DNA from: Clostridium sp. CAG:440
GTDB taxonomy: Bacteria; Bacillota; Clostridia; TANB77; CAG-508
Direction: 5' to 3'
Length of the DNA stretch: 64,000 nt
Assembly (NCBI GenBank): GCA_000437215.1
Contig: FR898652.1
Span: 8,816-72,815 of the forward strand
The notes beneath the pieces are model-generated. The model worked only from the letters and a program-made list of their open reading frames with translations. It did not search any database and was not told the DNA's origin. A program made the position numbers and the translations under genes. Below, piece by piece: positions 28,149 to 38,909 of the stretch (position 1 is the first letter of the stretch; each line of letters begins with the position of its first letter).

Positions 28149-28757
28149 ATGGAAAAAAATTATTACGAGATATTAGAAATTGACAAAAATGCATCACAAG
28201 AAATTATAGAAAAAGCATATAAGGTTTTAGTTAAAAAATATCATCCAGATTTACAAACTTCACCTGAAATGAAATTAAAATATGAATCTAAAATAAAAGA
28301 GATCAATGAAGCATATGAAACTTTAAGTGATAATTCTAAAAAAGAAATTTATGATAATTCTTTAAAAAACTCTGAAAATGATTTTAACAATCTATACCAA
28401 GAAAATATTAATCTAAAAAATGAATTAAATAATTTAAATAATATTTCTGAAAATAATATAAATAATAATTATAAAAATAACAATTTAAAAGATTATTTTC
28501 AAAATACATTAAAAAAAGCATATCATGATGCATATATTGATGATATGAAAAATAAAGGTTATAAAATTAAATATAAAAAAACATGTGATGATTATTTACG
28601 TTCTTTTATTTCTTTATTTATTACAATTGGAATTATAATTTTAGTTTTGCAAATCCCTTTTGTAAAAAATTATTTTTATAATTTATATATTAATAACCCC
28701 ATTATTCATGATATTACGAATGTCATTATTAATTTATTTAATAAAAATCCTAATTAA
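28149..28757 (+). CDS. Membrane-anchored J-domain protein
   Basis: 202 residues. An N-terminal J domain (about residues 3-70) with the HPD motif (KKYHPDLQT) is followed by an Asn-rich linker (about 90-120) and a C-terminal membrane helix ([16 protein letters not shown]). It is a DnaJ-like co-chaperone that probably recruits DnaK to the membrane. No zinc finger or DnaJ C-terminal domain is present. It lies divergent from the patatin gene and convergent with the T4SS cluster. Confidence 0.88.
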   Translation: MEKNYYEILEIDKNASQEIIEKAYKVLVKKYHPDLQTSPEMKLKYESKIKEINEAYETLSDNSKKEIYDNSLKNSENDFNNLYQENINLKNELNNLNNISENNINNNYKNNNLKDYFQNTLKKAYHDAYIDDMKNKGYKIKYKKTCDDYLRSFISLFITIGIIILVLQIPFVKNYFYNLYINNPIIHDITNVIINLFNKNPN

Positions 28758-28774
28758 TATTAATTAGGATTTTT
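28743..28774 (+). terminator. Terminator overlapping the J-protein stop codon
   Basis: A 15-bp perfect stem (AAAAATCCTAATTAA with TTAATTAGGATTTTT), only two bases of loop, followed by ATTATTT. The TAA stop (28755-28757) is inside the left arm. Confidence 0.75.
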
Positions 28775-28801
28775 ATTATTTAAAATTAATTTTAATTCTT
28801 T

Positions 28802-30151
28802 TTAATCAACATTAAATGACATTACAAAATCAGTTTTATTTTTTAATTTCATTGCAAATGTCTTTGGAATTGATTTACTATTATCATCTTCTTGAATTGC
28901 ATTGACTACAGAAACTTTTATTATATATATTCCATCATTTTCTTCACACTCGTCATATGAAAATTTGTTACATTCAAACCAGTTCTCTTCTATATAATAT
29001 ATAAAGTTTTCCAATGTTCCAAATTTATCATTTCTAAAATTTTCATCTAATATATAATATGCTGATTCATAATCTTTTCCATTAATCATTTGTTGAAATT
29101 TTTCTAAATTCAATGCAACTTTTTTTGCCTCATCAGCTTTTTGATATTCCTCTTTAAATTCATCTATTTCTATTGTATAAGTATCCAATAAAACACTATA
29201 CTGAGTAATATTTCCTTTAAATATAAAATAATTGCCATATATATCCATACATATATACTCTGTCTGCTGTTCATTTTCTAACCAAGTAGTTCTTATTTTT
29301 GCCAACTTATTATTCTTTAAAATATTATTTATTTTTTTTATATATTCTTTATATTCTTTTATTGATGAATTAAAGCGTTTTGCTTTATATTCTGTATCTA
29401 TTACTTCATATGCACTATCTATATCATATTGTATCTTATTTTTATAGTCTTGAAATATATTAATAGCCACATCCTCATCATCAATTCGCTGCTGTGAAAA
29501 TTCATTATTATCATTTATTTTTATTTCAGCAAAGTTTAACATACTATAATCAATATTAGAAATATCATCCCAGCCTTTTTTTAACAAATATTCATATGGA
29601 ATAATTGAAAATGTTTCATCTTTCCTATCAACTTCCACTATGAAACCACTTTTCTCACTATTATTTTCACTAATTTCCTTTCCATATACTACGTAGATAG
29701 ATATATTATCATCCTTATCATATACATACATATTATCTATAATAAAATTTAAATCCTCATTTTTTTCTTCAAAAAAACTAATAATATTTTCTTTTGTTAT
29801 TTTAAACTCTTCAACATATTGTTTATTTAAAATATCTAGCATACTGTTAGCCATTGTATCTTTAATTTTTTCTCTAGTTTTATTTTCAATATCGTTATTT
29901 TTATTAACACCAATAAAAGAATTTATTTTGCTGTAATAAATTTCAATGCAATTCTTAATGGGAAAATATTCTTCATTAATATCTACCTGTTTTGTATTAC
30001 GCTTTTCAAGACCAACTGTATAATTTGGATCATATGTATTTTTCTCTTTTTTTATATTATTTAATATTACTAAGCAAATAAATATAATTGATAATAATAC
30101 TACTATAATTATTATTATATTTTTTACTTTTTTTAGAAAATCATTATTCAT
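28802..30151 (-). CDS. T4SS-cluster membrane protein, possible VirB8-like
   Basis: 449 residues. One N-terminal membrane helix (about residues 8-29) and a long soluble region with an NTF2-like C-terminal part (INGKDYESAYYILDENFRNDKFG). The size and topology resemble the duplicated NTF2-like VirB8/TcpC proteins of Gram-positive T4SS, but no motif is decisive. It is the last gene of the leftward cluster, 23 bases after the wall-hydrolase gene. The start is uncertain: GGAGG (minus strand, near 30165-30170) is 13 bases from the ATG and only one base from a TTG. Confidence 0.55.
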   Translation of the reverse strand: MNNDFLKKVKNIIIIIVVLLSIIFICLVILNNIKKEKNTYDPNYTVGLEKRNTKQVDINEEYFPIKNCIEIYYSKINSFIGVNKNNDIENKTREKIKDTMANSMLDILNKQYVEEFKITKENIISFFEEKNEDLNFIIDNMYVYDKDDNISIYVVYGKEISENNSEKSGFIVEVDRKDETFSIIPYEYLLKKGWDDISNIDYSMLNFAEIKINDNNEFSQQRIDDEDVAINIFQDYKNKIQYDIDSAYEVIDTEYKAKRFNSSIKEYKEYIKKINNILKNNKLAKIRTTWLENEQQTEYICMDIYGNYFIFKGNITQYSVLLDTYTIEIDEFKEEYQKADEAKKVALNLEKFQQMINGKDYESAYYILDENFRNDKFGTLENFIYYIEENWFECNKFSYDECEENDGIYIIKVSVVNAIQEDDNSKSIPKTFAMKLKNKTDFVMSFNVD

Positions 30152-30174
30152 ATTAACTATCAATCCTCCAATTT

Positions 30175-33100
30175 TTAGTTAGGTTGGTCTAAATATATAT
30201 ATCCCTGTGGCAATTGTCCCCAAAGCATACCATTCCAGTCTAATTCTTGTATACCATTCCATCTTTCTCCGTGAACTACAATGACTTATATAAATTTTCT
30301 TATTTACTGGATCAACTGCTTCTACATATGTTATATGACCCCACTGTCCCATAATACTTCCTGCAGAATATCCCAGTAATGAGTTTGCTCTTGGCGTATT
30401 TCCATATTTAAACCATCCACCATTTTTATTGTTTTGCCAGTAATCTCCCCCATTTCCATTATTAGTAGGATATGATTTATATTTTGTCCCAAACTTACTT
30501 AAATATGTACTTGCTCTTGCATTTGCCCACCATGTACATTGTAAATAACTTAGTCCATTATTATTAAAGAATTTATAACTTCTATAGCTATTTATAATTT
30601 TATCCTCTTCTGTTTTTAACTGAGATATTTTACTTTTATCTACACTTCCATTACTTTTATATAAATTTATATTAAAAGAGCATTTATTATTACTATTATT
30701 ATGATTATTTTTATATTTCTCATAAATGTCATTTGCATATCTTTTTCTTTCATTCATATGTGGAACCCCTGGATTTTCAAATTCCCAACAAAAATACTCT
30801 GTTAATGAATCAACTGATTTATCACCATTTTGTTTCATATAATTTAATCCACTCTTATGAGTAGAATTCATCTCTTTCCATAGAAATTCCATTTGCATAT
30901 TTAAATCTCCAATGGATGTTCCTTTTTCTTTTGCATATTCATATAATGCTTTTTTTCTAGATGAGTATGTCCATTGTGCTAATCCATACCCAGCTCCATC
31001 ATTAACAAAGCTTTCCTTTGAATATGTTCCATTATCTACATTTTTAGTATATGTTTCATCATCAAATCCACTGCTATCTTCTACATTGTTAGGTTTCAAT
31101 CCAGCTTCTATATAAAAATTTCCTATCATTGCAGCAGCAGATCTTGCAGGTATACCTTGATTTAGTAAAAAATCAAATATTATTCCTGCATTACCTTCTA
31201 TCCCACTCTCTCCGGTTAGTAAAATCTATTACATTATCCAAACTAGATAATAAATCCAATTTTTCAAATTTAGTAACTCCATAGTCTTTCTCAGTTGCCA
31301 TATAAAATAAATATTTTGTAAGTTCTACCATATTAGATGTTTTTTCATTATTCTTTAAAAAATCAAATAACCATGATTTCTGTATATTTCCTTTTGCGCT
31401 TTTACTATTTTTATAAATTCTAACAAATCCTTCATGATTACTTTCAAATTCATTACTTGTAATTTGAACGTCATTACTATATACTGTATTTTGAGTTTCT
31501 TCTACTGTAGTCTTATGAATAACTTGTCCATCATCCCCTTGAATAAATTCTGTATTTGTCACTCCATTTGGAGAGTCTTGTGACACATTATCATAAAATT
31601 CTACTTTAACATTTCTTTTGGTCCACCATGAATTTATATTAGTAGGCTGAACATTTGTTGAAACATTCTCAGTAATACTAGTTACAGAAGTTGGACCACT
31701 TATTACGCTATTTTCTCCAGATTCATCACTATATATAGTTGTAGTTGTAACTGTTTTGGTAGTTTGTATATTATCTATTACTGAGATGTCTATACTTGAA
31801 CCTATTGCTAAATCCGCTAATTTTTTTGAAAAATCTTTTTCTTTTCCTGTAATTTGAAAAATCATTGGATACTCAAAAGGCATTGTAAATTGAGCCGTTA
31901 CATCTCGATAAGCCATATTACTATTTTGGATAATATGTACACTTCCATCATATGACCATGTAGCTGTAATTAATTCTTTCATGTCACCACTTAAAGTAAA
32001 AACATTTAAAGCTTCTTCATTATTATTGTCCACATAATTTTTAAAAGTATTGTAATCAACATATTTTAAATTTATTTCTTTTTTTCCTGCATTATCCTTA
32101 ATTTCTCCAATATTCTTATTAGGCATTATCCTTTTAATATTAATGCTTCCTTGGAATTCTTTATTTTCTTCTATTTCATTATCATTTTTTTCATCACTAT
32201 TTTCTTCCTCATTTTTTTTACTATTATTTGACACTTGTTCATAAATATTGTCTGATAATTTTTTATATCCATTATTATTAGGATGTATTCCATCATTACT
32301 TAATTCAACATTATTTGTTGCATCAATAAAAATAGTATAATCATTACTATTACAAAAATCTTCAAGTTTTTTATTATATTCATTAACACTATCTTGATGA
32401 GACTCCATTGGTAATATTTTTTGAACATATATAATTTTATTCGGATATTTTTCATGTAATTTTTTTAACAATTTTTCCATAGAATTATATTCACTATTAA
32501 CAGAAGCATTATCATTAGCACCATTAGTTCCCAACATTATACAAATTCCCTTTATAGAATCACTATTTTGTGGTAAACTACTATATGTAGTCTTTCCATT
32601 AACAGCTACATTATTTAACCATTGACTTGGATGAGATGAACTCACTCCTTTAAATATACAACCTTCTCCATTTATGTATCCAGATAATTCTAATCCCTCA
32701 GTAATAGAATCACCTATAAATAAAAAACCATTTAAATTATCAGAACTATTATTTACCCTAATTGTTTCTCCTTTTCCTCCCAAATTTGGAAATTTAGTTG
32801 CAACTTCTGCTCTTATAAATTTTTTTACCAATTCCACATCATTTAATGCTTCACATTTCTTTCCGATTTCTTTAACCGCTGATTTAATTTTTTCATCTAT
32901 TCCATCAATAAATTCTAAATGATAACCATTTCCATCATCATCTTTCTTTATTTGTACAAGTTCTGCAACATCCTCAATTTGCATTGTTTCATACATAATT
33001 TTTGCTGCCTCTTCTGATGAAAATTTTTCCTGAATCCATTCTATTATTCCACCAACCAATATAACCACTACTACAATTAGGCTTATTTTAAAAGCCAATA

Positions 33101-33239
33101 ATGATACAGAAGAAATAACGTTCATAGCAATTACTTTTACTTTTTTCTTGGCATTTTTTGCAACTTCTCTTCCCATATCTTTTAATTTAGATTCTATCTG
33201 TTGATCTTGCTTTTGCTCATTATTTTTTTCTTCTTCCAT
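30175..33239 (-). CDS. SGNH esterase / phage-type lysozyme / CHAP amidase fusion, with two CGG +1 frameshifts
   Basis: Three frames join into one about 1020-residue protein. Order: charged N-terminus; membrane anchor (about residues 43-66); an SGNH esterase (about 169-335) with FIGDSITEG, MLGTNGAND and DGIHPNNNGY, so Ser, Asn, Asp and His are present; a middle region of unknown fold; a lysozyme-like domain starting after the first CGG (GESGIEGNAGIIFDFL, IGNFYIEAGLKPNNVE); and a CHAP domain with its Cys (LQCTWWANAR) and His (GQWGHITYVEAV), ending GMLWGQLPQGYIYLDQ after the second CGG. It is a VirB1-type peptidoglycan hydrolase that opens the wall for the T4SS; the esterase may strip acetyl groups first. 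Both shifts are needed to make lysozyme and intact CHAP. Confidence 0.88.
30269..30271 (-). other. CGG +1 frameshift site within the CHAP domain
   Basis: Zero frame: TCA CGG AGA AAG. Shifted frame: TCA (C) GGA GAA AGA TGG AAT, leading to the CHAP end WGQLPQGYIYL. In-frame stop then at 30175-30177. Confidence 0.9.
31212..31214 (-). other. CGG +1 frameshift site joining esterase and lysozyme parts
   Basis: In-frame codon 676. Zero frame: AAC CGG AGA GAG TGG GAT AGA AGG TAA. Shifted frame: AAC (C) GGA GAG AGT GGG ATA GAA GGT. Confidence 0.9.
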
Positions 33240-33252
33240 ATCATCACCTCTT

Positions 33253-34179
33253 TTACATTAGAATTTCTACTTTTTCCTTTTTTTCATTATTATTGCTATT
33301 TTCTTTGACAATATCAGAAAAAACCATCTTTTTTAAATTTAAATCATCTCTATAAATTATATTAAACTTAATTCTAATTTCTTTTTCTTCATTAGAATTA
33401 ATAACCAAATCATTATCCAAATTTTCATATAAAAGTCCTAAAAATTTTATTTTATTATTATCCTCAATATAAGTTGTATTACTTTTTTCTTTACTATCAA
33501 TTTTAATAGAATTTGCATTATTATTTTTTACCTTTATAGTATAAATACTATATTCTTTGTATATTTCTACATCTTTTATATTAAAAACAATATTAGAATT
33601 TTCTTGTTCTTTATTTATTTCATCTTTACTAATAAAATTATTTATATTTAGCTTATATTCATTATTTTCTTTAACAATAGTATAAAAATCTTCTATATAT
33701 TTATTAGAAGTAAAATCTCCTGTAGCAAGAATATCATCAAATATTTTTATCTGATATATGTTTTTACTACCATTAATCCAGGATTGGAACGAATACTTTT
33801 TATGCCCATTAAACTTATTTTTACAATATCTATTCTCAAATTTATCTAATGAATCATAATATATATTCTTACAATCCTCTGAAATCATGTTATAAGCATC
33901 TTCAAAATTTGCATTTATACAATTATTTAAAAAATTATCTATTAGTTTTGCATATTTTGTTTTTACATTTTGAGAAACACTACCATCCGATATAATAGAT
34001 TTACTTTCATTAACATATTCATCTTGAGCAATATTATTTTTATTATTTTTTTTACTTTCATTATCTTTTTTGGCAAAAAAATTCAATAACTGTATCATTA
34101 AAATAATAAAAATAATTATTAATATTATTAACCAAAATGATACTCTATTTTGATTATACAATCTTGATATTCTGCTCAT
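33253..34179 (-). CDS. VirB8-like T4SS membrane protein, tentative
   Basis: 308 residues. A single N-terminal membrane helix (WLIILIIIFIILMIQLL) and a soluble part containing an NTF2-like region (LIDNFLNNCINANFEDAYNMI...) and a later beta-rich domain. This is the VirB8/TcpC layout, in the right place between VirB6 and the wall hydrolase, but sequence similarity alone is weak. The start at 34179 gives the better distance from AGGAG than the ATG at 34185. Confidence 0.55.
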   Translation of the reverse strand: MSRISRLYNQNRVSFWLIILIIIFIILMIQLLNFFAKKDNESKKNNKNNIAQDEYVNESKSIISDGSVSQNVKTKYAKLIDNFLNNCINANFEDAYNMISEDCKNIYYDSLDKFENRYCKNKFNGHKKYSFQSWINGSKNIYQIKIFDDILATGDFTSNKYIEDFYTIVKENNEYKLNINNFISKDEINKEQENSNIVFNIKDVEIYKEYSIYTIKVKNNNANSIKIDSKEKSNTTYIEDNNKIKFLGLLYENLDNDLVINSNEEKEIRIKFNIIYRDDLNLKKMVFSDIVKENSNNNEKKEKVEILM

Positions 34180-34297
34180 ATCCATTCACTCCTAAACCTT
34201 AAAGTCCTGTTTAATAATTATTTTTTCTTCGTTTTATATGGCGCTTTTGTAACTTGTTTTTTCACCTATACTTCATTTTCACTTAATTTTTCGTGCT

Positions 34298-36925
34298 TCA
34301 AATCTTATCTTCTTTTTTCCTCTTGTTTTGCTTTATTATCATATTTTTATGTGCCACTTTCTCTTCGGAAATTTTTTTATTATAAAATTTATCTAATCCT
34401 TTAGCCTCAGCGACTAAGCCCGTAAATTGCTCACCAGCTTTATCTCCATATTTTGCTTTAACTGATTCTCTATATGAGTTACGTTTTTTATCATCAAGAA
34501 TAGTATCGTCTGATATTTTATTAGCATTTTTCATTATACTAATAATTTGACTTTGATCAAATTCTTTGTGTTTTTCTTCCATCATTAATCCTTTTGTAAT
34601 TTGATCATCATCTGTAATACCTGCTGATTTATAATCAAACATTTTGTTTTGAACTTCTTTATATGAAATAGGTTGTCTATTAGCATAAACACCAGATTTA
34701 TTTAATTTATTTGCTATTTCCTTAGCTTTTTCTTTTTGTTCAGCATCATTCATATGCAATCTTCTATTTTTTTCATATTCTCTTTGTAATTGCATATCTT
34801 TAGCTTTATTAATTCCATATGCACCTTCTTCATAAGATTGTCTTAATGATCCTGTACCATTCATTAAAGCATCTTTTGAATATGAAGCAATATTAGCTGT
34901 ATTATTTCCAATTGCTCTTCCAGCCATTGCACCTGCTGCTGCATATGTTCCAACTTTTGAAAAATCACCTGTTGCAATACCTGCTGCAGCTCCCATTACA
35001 CCAAATGTACCAGCTCCTAATGTCTTCAAAGCAGTTCTACCAATCTTGCCTTTATGTTTCCATACAGATTTTGCAGCCCCTAAAGGAATTCTTGCTACAC
35101 CAGTTATAGCTCTTCTAACAGGTTTTGGTATTTTGTTATGTGAATTAATTTTATTATATATATTACTTTCTTTAATTTTATTCTTAGCTTTATCAGGTAG
35201 TTGATGTGCTCCCTCTCTCAACTGCCTAAACTTCTCTGCTGGAGTTTTTAATCCAGTTGTATCTGTAAAATATTCTCCTAATGTTCTATCATCTTCATCA
35301 TTCTCATTATTTTCAAACTCTTTATTATCATCATTTTCCAATGAATTTAAATTATTAGCATAATTTAAATTATTATTATCTTCTCTATCTTGGTCTATAG
35401 CTGTATTATCTAAAGATTCAGGAGCTGCATTTCCTTGAATATTTTCATTTGATGACGCAATACCTAAATTATCATTTTCATTTTTTTCAATAACGTCATT
35501 TTCTGATTCGTTATTAGGCATTCTATTATCAATCTCACCATTATTCTTCTTCCAAGCATCACTTACATCATTTCCACCATATCTTATTTTTCCATTATTG
35601 TTTTCTCCAGATGATTTTCCTTTTCCTACACTTGTAGTTGAACCTGCTTTAGCAATTTTTTGCATCCCCTGCATTGCTAACGCTCCACCTGCAACAGCAC
35701 CAAGCGCTCCTGTTGTTTCAGCTCTGTCAAGTCTAAACATTTTCTTAATAAATTTTTCAGCAGGTAATAAAAATGCTATTGCAACTATAGAATATATTAA
35801 ATTTGATTTAGCAAGTTCAGCAGCGCTTCCAACAAATACTGAATACAAAATTAAGTGTACAGGCTGAATTAATGCATTCATCATGTATTCTTTAAACCAC
35901 ATTGTAAATCCTTGTGCTTTGCCATCTGCAATTTTATCTAATGGATATGTCATTGCTACCAATGGTGCAATCATTGTAAAAAACGCCATATATAATACCC
36001 TTTTAATGTATGTAATTAAGAACATAATAGTAAAAATTATCATTATAATATATAAAAGTGTATAAGCAAAAGAATCAGAAAGATTATCCGTTTGTGCCAT
36101 TAGTCTGACATAACCAGTTAAGTTTTCTTTTACAGAAACAGTATCTTTAGCACCATCAGATGTTAACTTTCCTGTAACAACAACATCATACTGTGTAGAA
36201 TCTATACTTTTGCTTAGCATATATGTTATATTTTCTGTTATCATCATAGTACCTGCCATAATATAATGCATAACAAAAACAAGGCATAACCCAACTAACC
36301 AATCAACCAATCTTTCTTTATATTTTGCTTTATCTTGAGATGTAGAACCTAATAAGATTCTAATTCCTATATATACCAATATTGATAATAGTCCAACTAT
36401 TGCAATATTTCTAAATGCTCTATACCAACTTGCAATTACTGTTTTTAATGCTCCTCCCGTTATTGTTCCTGTTGTTTTATTATTGCTATTTCCACCTTGT
36501 ATATATTGTCCAGGATTAACAAAATTTGCATCCAATAATGGAATTCTATTTTCAAAAATATATTCTGGACAAACCATAATATTAGGAATTCCTACTCCAT
36601 CTGTTCCAATACTTGATCCATCTAATTCAATAGCGTCTCCTGTTGCGTCACCTTTTAAATCTCCATCTGTTACTGTTGGATTATCAGAGGGCAACATTAC
36701 AGATGAAAACATGTCTTCAGTTCCTAGGACAAATTTATGCAACCCTCCCACAACAGTATCACCAAGAAAGGCTGTAAATGTCAATATTGCTTCTCCTATT
36801 GTATTTCCTGCCCATGAAATAATCCCTGCATTTACATGTACTGGTATAGTAAAATTCACCATTATTACTACTAATAAAGATATTATTGTCTTTTGTACCA
36901 TTCCTTTTATAGTAAATTTTTTCAT
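34298..36925 (-). CDS. VirB6/TrbL-like T4SS channel protein
   Basis: 875 residues. A signal-like N-terminus, then about six membrane helices (about residues 165-400, including IAIVGLLSILVYIGIRILL and YIIMIIFTIMFLITYI) and the run VLYMAFFTMIAPLVAMTYPLDKIADGKAQGFTMWFKEYMMNA, split for length, that is typical of Gram-positive VirB6 proteins. The C-terminal half is a long hydrophilic, Asn/Glu-rich tail with Ala/Gly helices. It probably forms the inner-membrane channel with VirB4. It follows virB4 by 28 bases. Confidence 0.82.
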   Translation of the reverse strand: MKKFTIKGMVQKTIISLLVVIMVNFTIPVHVNAGIISWAGNTIGEAILTFTAFLGDTVVGGLHKFVLGTEDMFSSVMLPSDNPTVTDGDLKGDATGDAIELDGSSIGTDGVGIPNIMVCPEYIFENRIPLLDANFVNPGQYIQGGNSNNKTTGTITGGALKTVIASWYRAFRNIAIVGLLSILVYIGIRILLGSTSQDKAKYKERLVDWLVGLCLVFVMHYIMAGTMMITENITYMLSKSIDSTQYDVVVTGKLTSDGAKDTVSVKENLTGYVRLMAQTDNLSDSFAYTLLYIIMIIFTIMFLITYIKRVLYMAFFTMIAPLVAMTYPLDKIADGKAQGFTMWFKEYMMNALIQPVHLILYSVFVGSAAELAKSNLIYSIVAIAFLLPAEKFIKKMFRLDRAETTGALGAVAGGALAMQGMQKIAKAGSTTSVGKGKSSGENNNGKIRYGGNDVSDAWKKNNGEIDNRMPNNESENDVIEKNENDNLGIASSNENIQGNAAPESLDNTAIDQDREDNNNLNYANNLNSLENDDNKEFENNENDEDDRTLGEYFTDTTGLKTPAEKFRQLREGAHQLPDKAKNKIKESNIYNKINSHNKIPKPVRRAITGVARIPLGAAKSVWKHKGKIGRTALKTLGAGTFGVMGAAAGIATGDFSKVGTYAAAGAMAGRAIGNNTANIASYSKDALMNGTGSLRQSYEEGAYGINKAKDMQLQREYEKNRRLHMNDAEQKEKAKEIANKLNKSGVYANRQPISYKEVQNKMFDYKSAGITDDDQITKGLMMEEKHKEFDQSQIISIMKNANKISDDTILDDKKRNSYRESVKAKYGDKAGEQFTGLVAEAKGLDKFYNKKISEEKVAHKNMIIKQNKRKKEDKI

Positions 36926-36953
36926 CTTCTCCTCCTTTTTACTATACTATCAT

Positions 36954-38909
36954 TTAATGTCTCTGTTTTTTAACCAAATTATTTAAATTAGTTTCAACAA
37001 ATTCAAATTCTTTTGCTGTAGGTACTATTTGTAAAATAGCTGTATCTTGTCCAACTTTTAATAATCCTTCTCCCTTAAGACATGTTATTAAAAAATTGGC
37101 CTCCCCTTCACTCAATTTAAATACTTCTTTTAAATATTGAATCTCTGATTTATCCTGAGCTAAAAATAATTTTGTATCTGAAGAAGTCAAAACAGCCTGT
37201 GCCTCAGGTTTTTCATAGAAATCTTGAAATCTTTGAGATATAATTGCCAAAGATACATTTCTTTTTCTTGCACGCCTTGCCATTGTATTTAAGAAATCCA
37301 CAGCCTCTGGGTATGGTAATAACATCCACGCTTCATCAACTATAACTCTTTTTTTAGCTGCTTTTTTTCTATCCTCACTATTTTTCTTGACATATTTTTC
37401 CCAAATCCAAGAAAGTAAAATTTGTTGTGCTAAAGGTCTTGCAAACCTTTCTTCCAATTGAGAAATATCCAAATTAATAAATGGTACTCCATCTAATAAT
37501 TCAAATGTAGATTGACCATCAAAATATGCCATTTGTCCATTATACTCTCTTATATACTGTTTCATAACTTTTAATAAATAGCTATAATGAAAACTATAAT
37601 CTGGATTCTTATTTTCAACAGCTTTTTTTTGCAATCTTTTATACCAACTTCCTATTGTTGGCATTTTCTTTTTTTCTTTATATAATTTATCTCCTTTTTG
37701 AAATTCATTTCCTTGAACATATAAACTTAATGGATCATTCGTTATATTTCTTTCTGCATATTCCTCAGCAACAATTTCTGCAATTACTTGTTTAGTAATC
37801 TCATTTACATCTTTACTCCTTGTACTTCCTCTTGCCATAGTAAGAAGAGCTTGTGTTACATCTTCAACTTTATTTTCAACATTTAATACAATTCTCTCTC
37901 TTCCTGTTATTTCATCTTTAACCTTTTCAACTTCTATATCAAATAAATTAATTACTGTTTTAGAATTTGGACTTAAAACAACATTTATTCCGCCTAAGCT
38001 TTCTGCAACAATTGAATATTCTCCCTCTGCATCTAATGCTAAACTCTCAATTCCCATTAATACTGAAGATCTTGATATTAATGTTTTCATTGTAACAGAT
38101 TTACCAGCACCAGATTTAGCAAATATAACCATATTATAATTTGTAAGTGAAGAATGGAAATTATCAAAAAGTATTGGTGTTCCAGTTTGTTTATTATATC
38201 CTAATGGTACTCCTGTTGAATGTCCTACATCTGATGTAGTAAATGGAAATACCGTTCCCATTGATCTGCTATCAAAAGAATGTATTTTTTTTATTTTATC
38301 ATCCATTAATGGAAGATTAGATTTGAATGCCTCTTCTTGCATAGCCCAAGCACTTTTTATTCCAACTAATGATTTTGACATTTCTGTTGCTAGCAATTTA
38401 GTTAATCTTTCTAATTCCTCAATATTATATGTAAATAAAGTTGCGACAATTGATGCATCATACATTTTATTAAAACCTGCTGCTATTTCATCTCTCAATT
38501 GTTCTGCTTCAAACCTTTTTTGTGTTAAATTACTTTCTCTATTTATATTACCTCTATCCATTGCCACTATTCTTTCTGTTTCAAGCTCATTGATTACTCT
38601 ATTTAATTCATTTTGTGATTTTGATTCTGCAATTGGTGTTATATATATAGATGTATTAATATCACCAAACAAATATAAATCTCTAAATAATTCTGGGAAA
38701 GTACACATACGTGGAAGTGTAGAAATAAAGAAACTTCTTGCATATCTTTTTACAGCAGAATTAATTTCTAAATAATCTATTTTTGAAGCATCTATCCCAG
38801 AAGGAGCTATTAATTCTTTTATGGTTTGTGCTTTTAATGTTCCTAGTTCTTCTTCATTATTAATTTGCTGATTTGTTTCTTGTTTTTGTCTTCTTTTTAG
38901 AAACTTCAT
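36954..38909 (-). CDS. VirB4-type T4SS ATPase
   Basis: 651 residues with Walker A (FAKSGAGKSVTMKT), Walker B (KRVIVDEAWMLLPYPE) and the motif RRARKRNVSLAIISQRFQDF of VirB4/TraC ATPases. It energises pilus/channel assembly and protein or DNA transfer at the inner membrane. The ATG at 38909 has AAGGAGG and overlaps the end of the preceding gene by 50 bases, so translation is probably coupled. The usual VirB4 N-terminal domain seems partly supplied by the preceding gene. Confidence 0.93.
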   Translation of the reverse strand: MKFLKRRQKQETNQQINNEEELGTLKAQTIKELIAPSGIDASKIDYLEINSAVKRYARSFFISTLPRMCTFPELFRDLYLFGDINTSIYITPIAESKSQNELNRVINELETERIVAMDRGNINRESNLTQKRFEAEQLRDEIAAGFNKMYDASIVATLFTYNIEELERLTKLLATEMSKSLVGIKSAWAMQEEAFKSNLPLMDDKIKKIHSFDSRSMGTVFPFTTSDVGHSTGVPLGYNKQTGTPILFDNFHSSLTNYNMVIFAKSGAGKSVTMKTLISRSSVLMGIESLALDAEGEYSIVAESLGGINVVLSPNSKTVINLFDIEVEKVKDEITGRERIVLNVENKVEDVTQALLTMARGSTRSKDVNEITKQVIAEIVAEEYAERNITNDPLSLYVQGNEFQKGDKLYKEKKKMPTIGSWYKRLQKKAVENKNPDYSFHYSYLLKVMKQYIREYNGQMAYFDGQSTFELLDGVPFINLDISQLEERFARPLAQQILLSWIWEKYVKKNSEDRKKAAKKRVIVDEAWMLLPYPEAVDFLNTMARRARKRNVSLAIISQRFQDFYEKPEAQAVLTSSDTKLFLAQDKSEIQYLKEVFKLSEGEANFLITCLKGEGLLKVGQDTAILQIVPTAKEFEFVETNLNNLVKKQRH

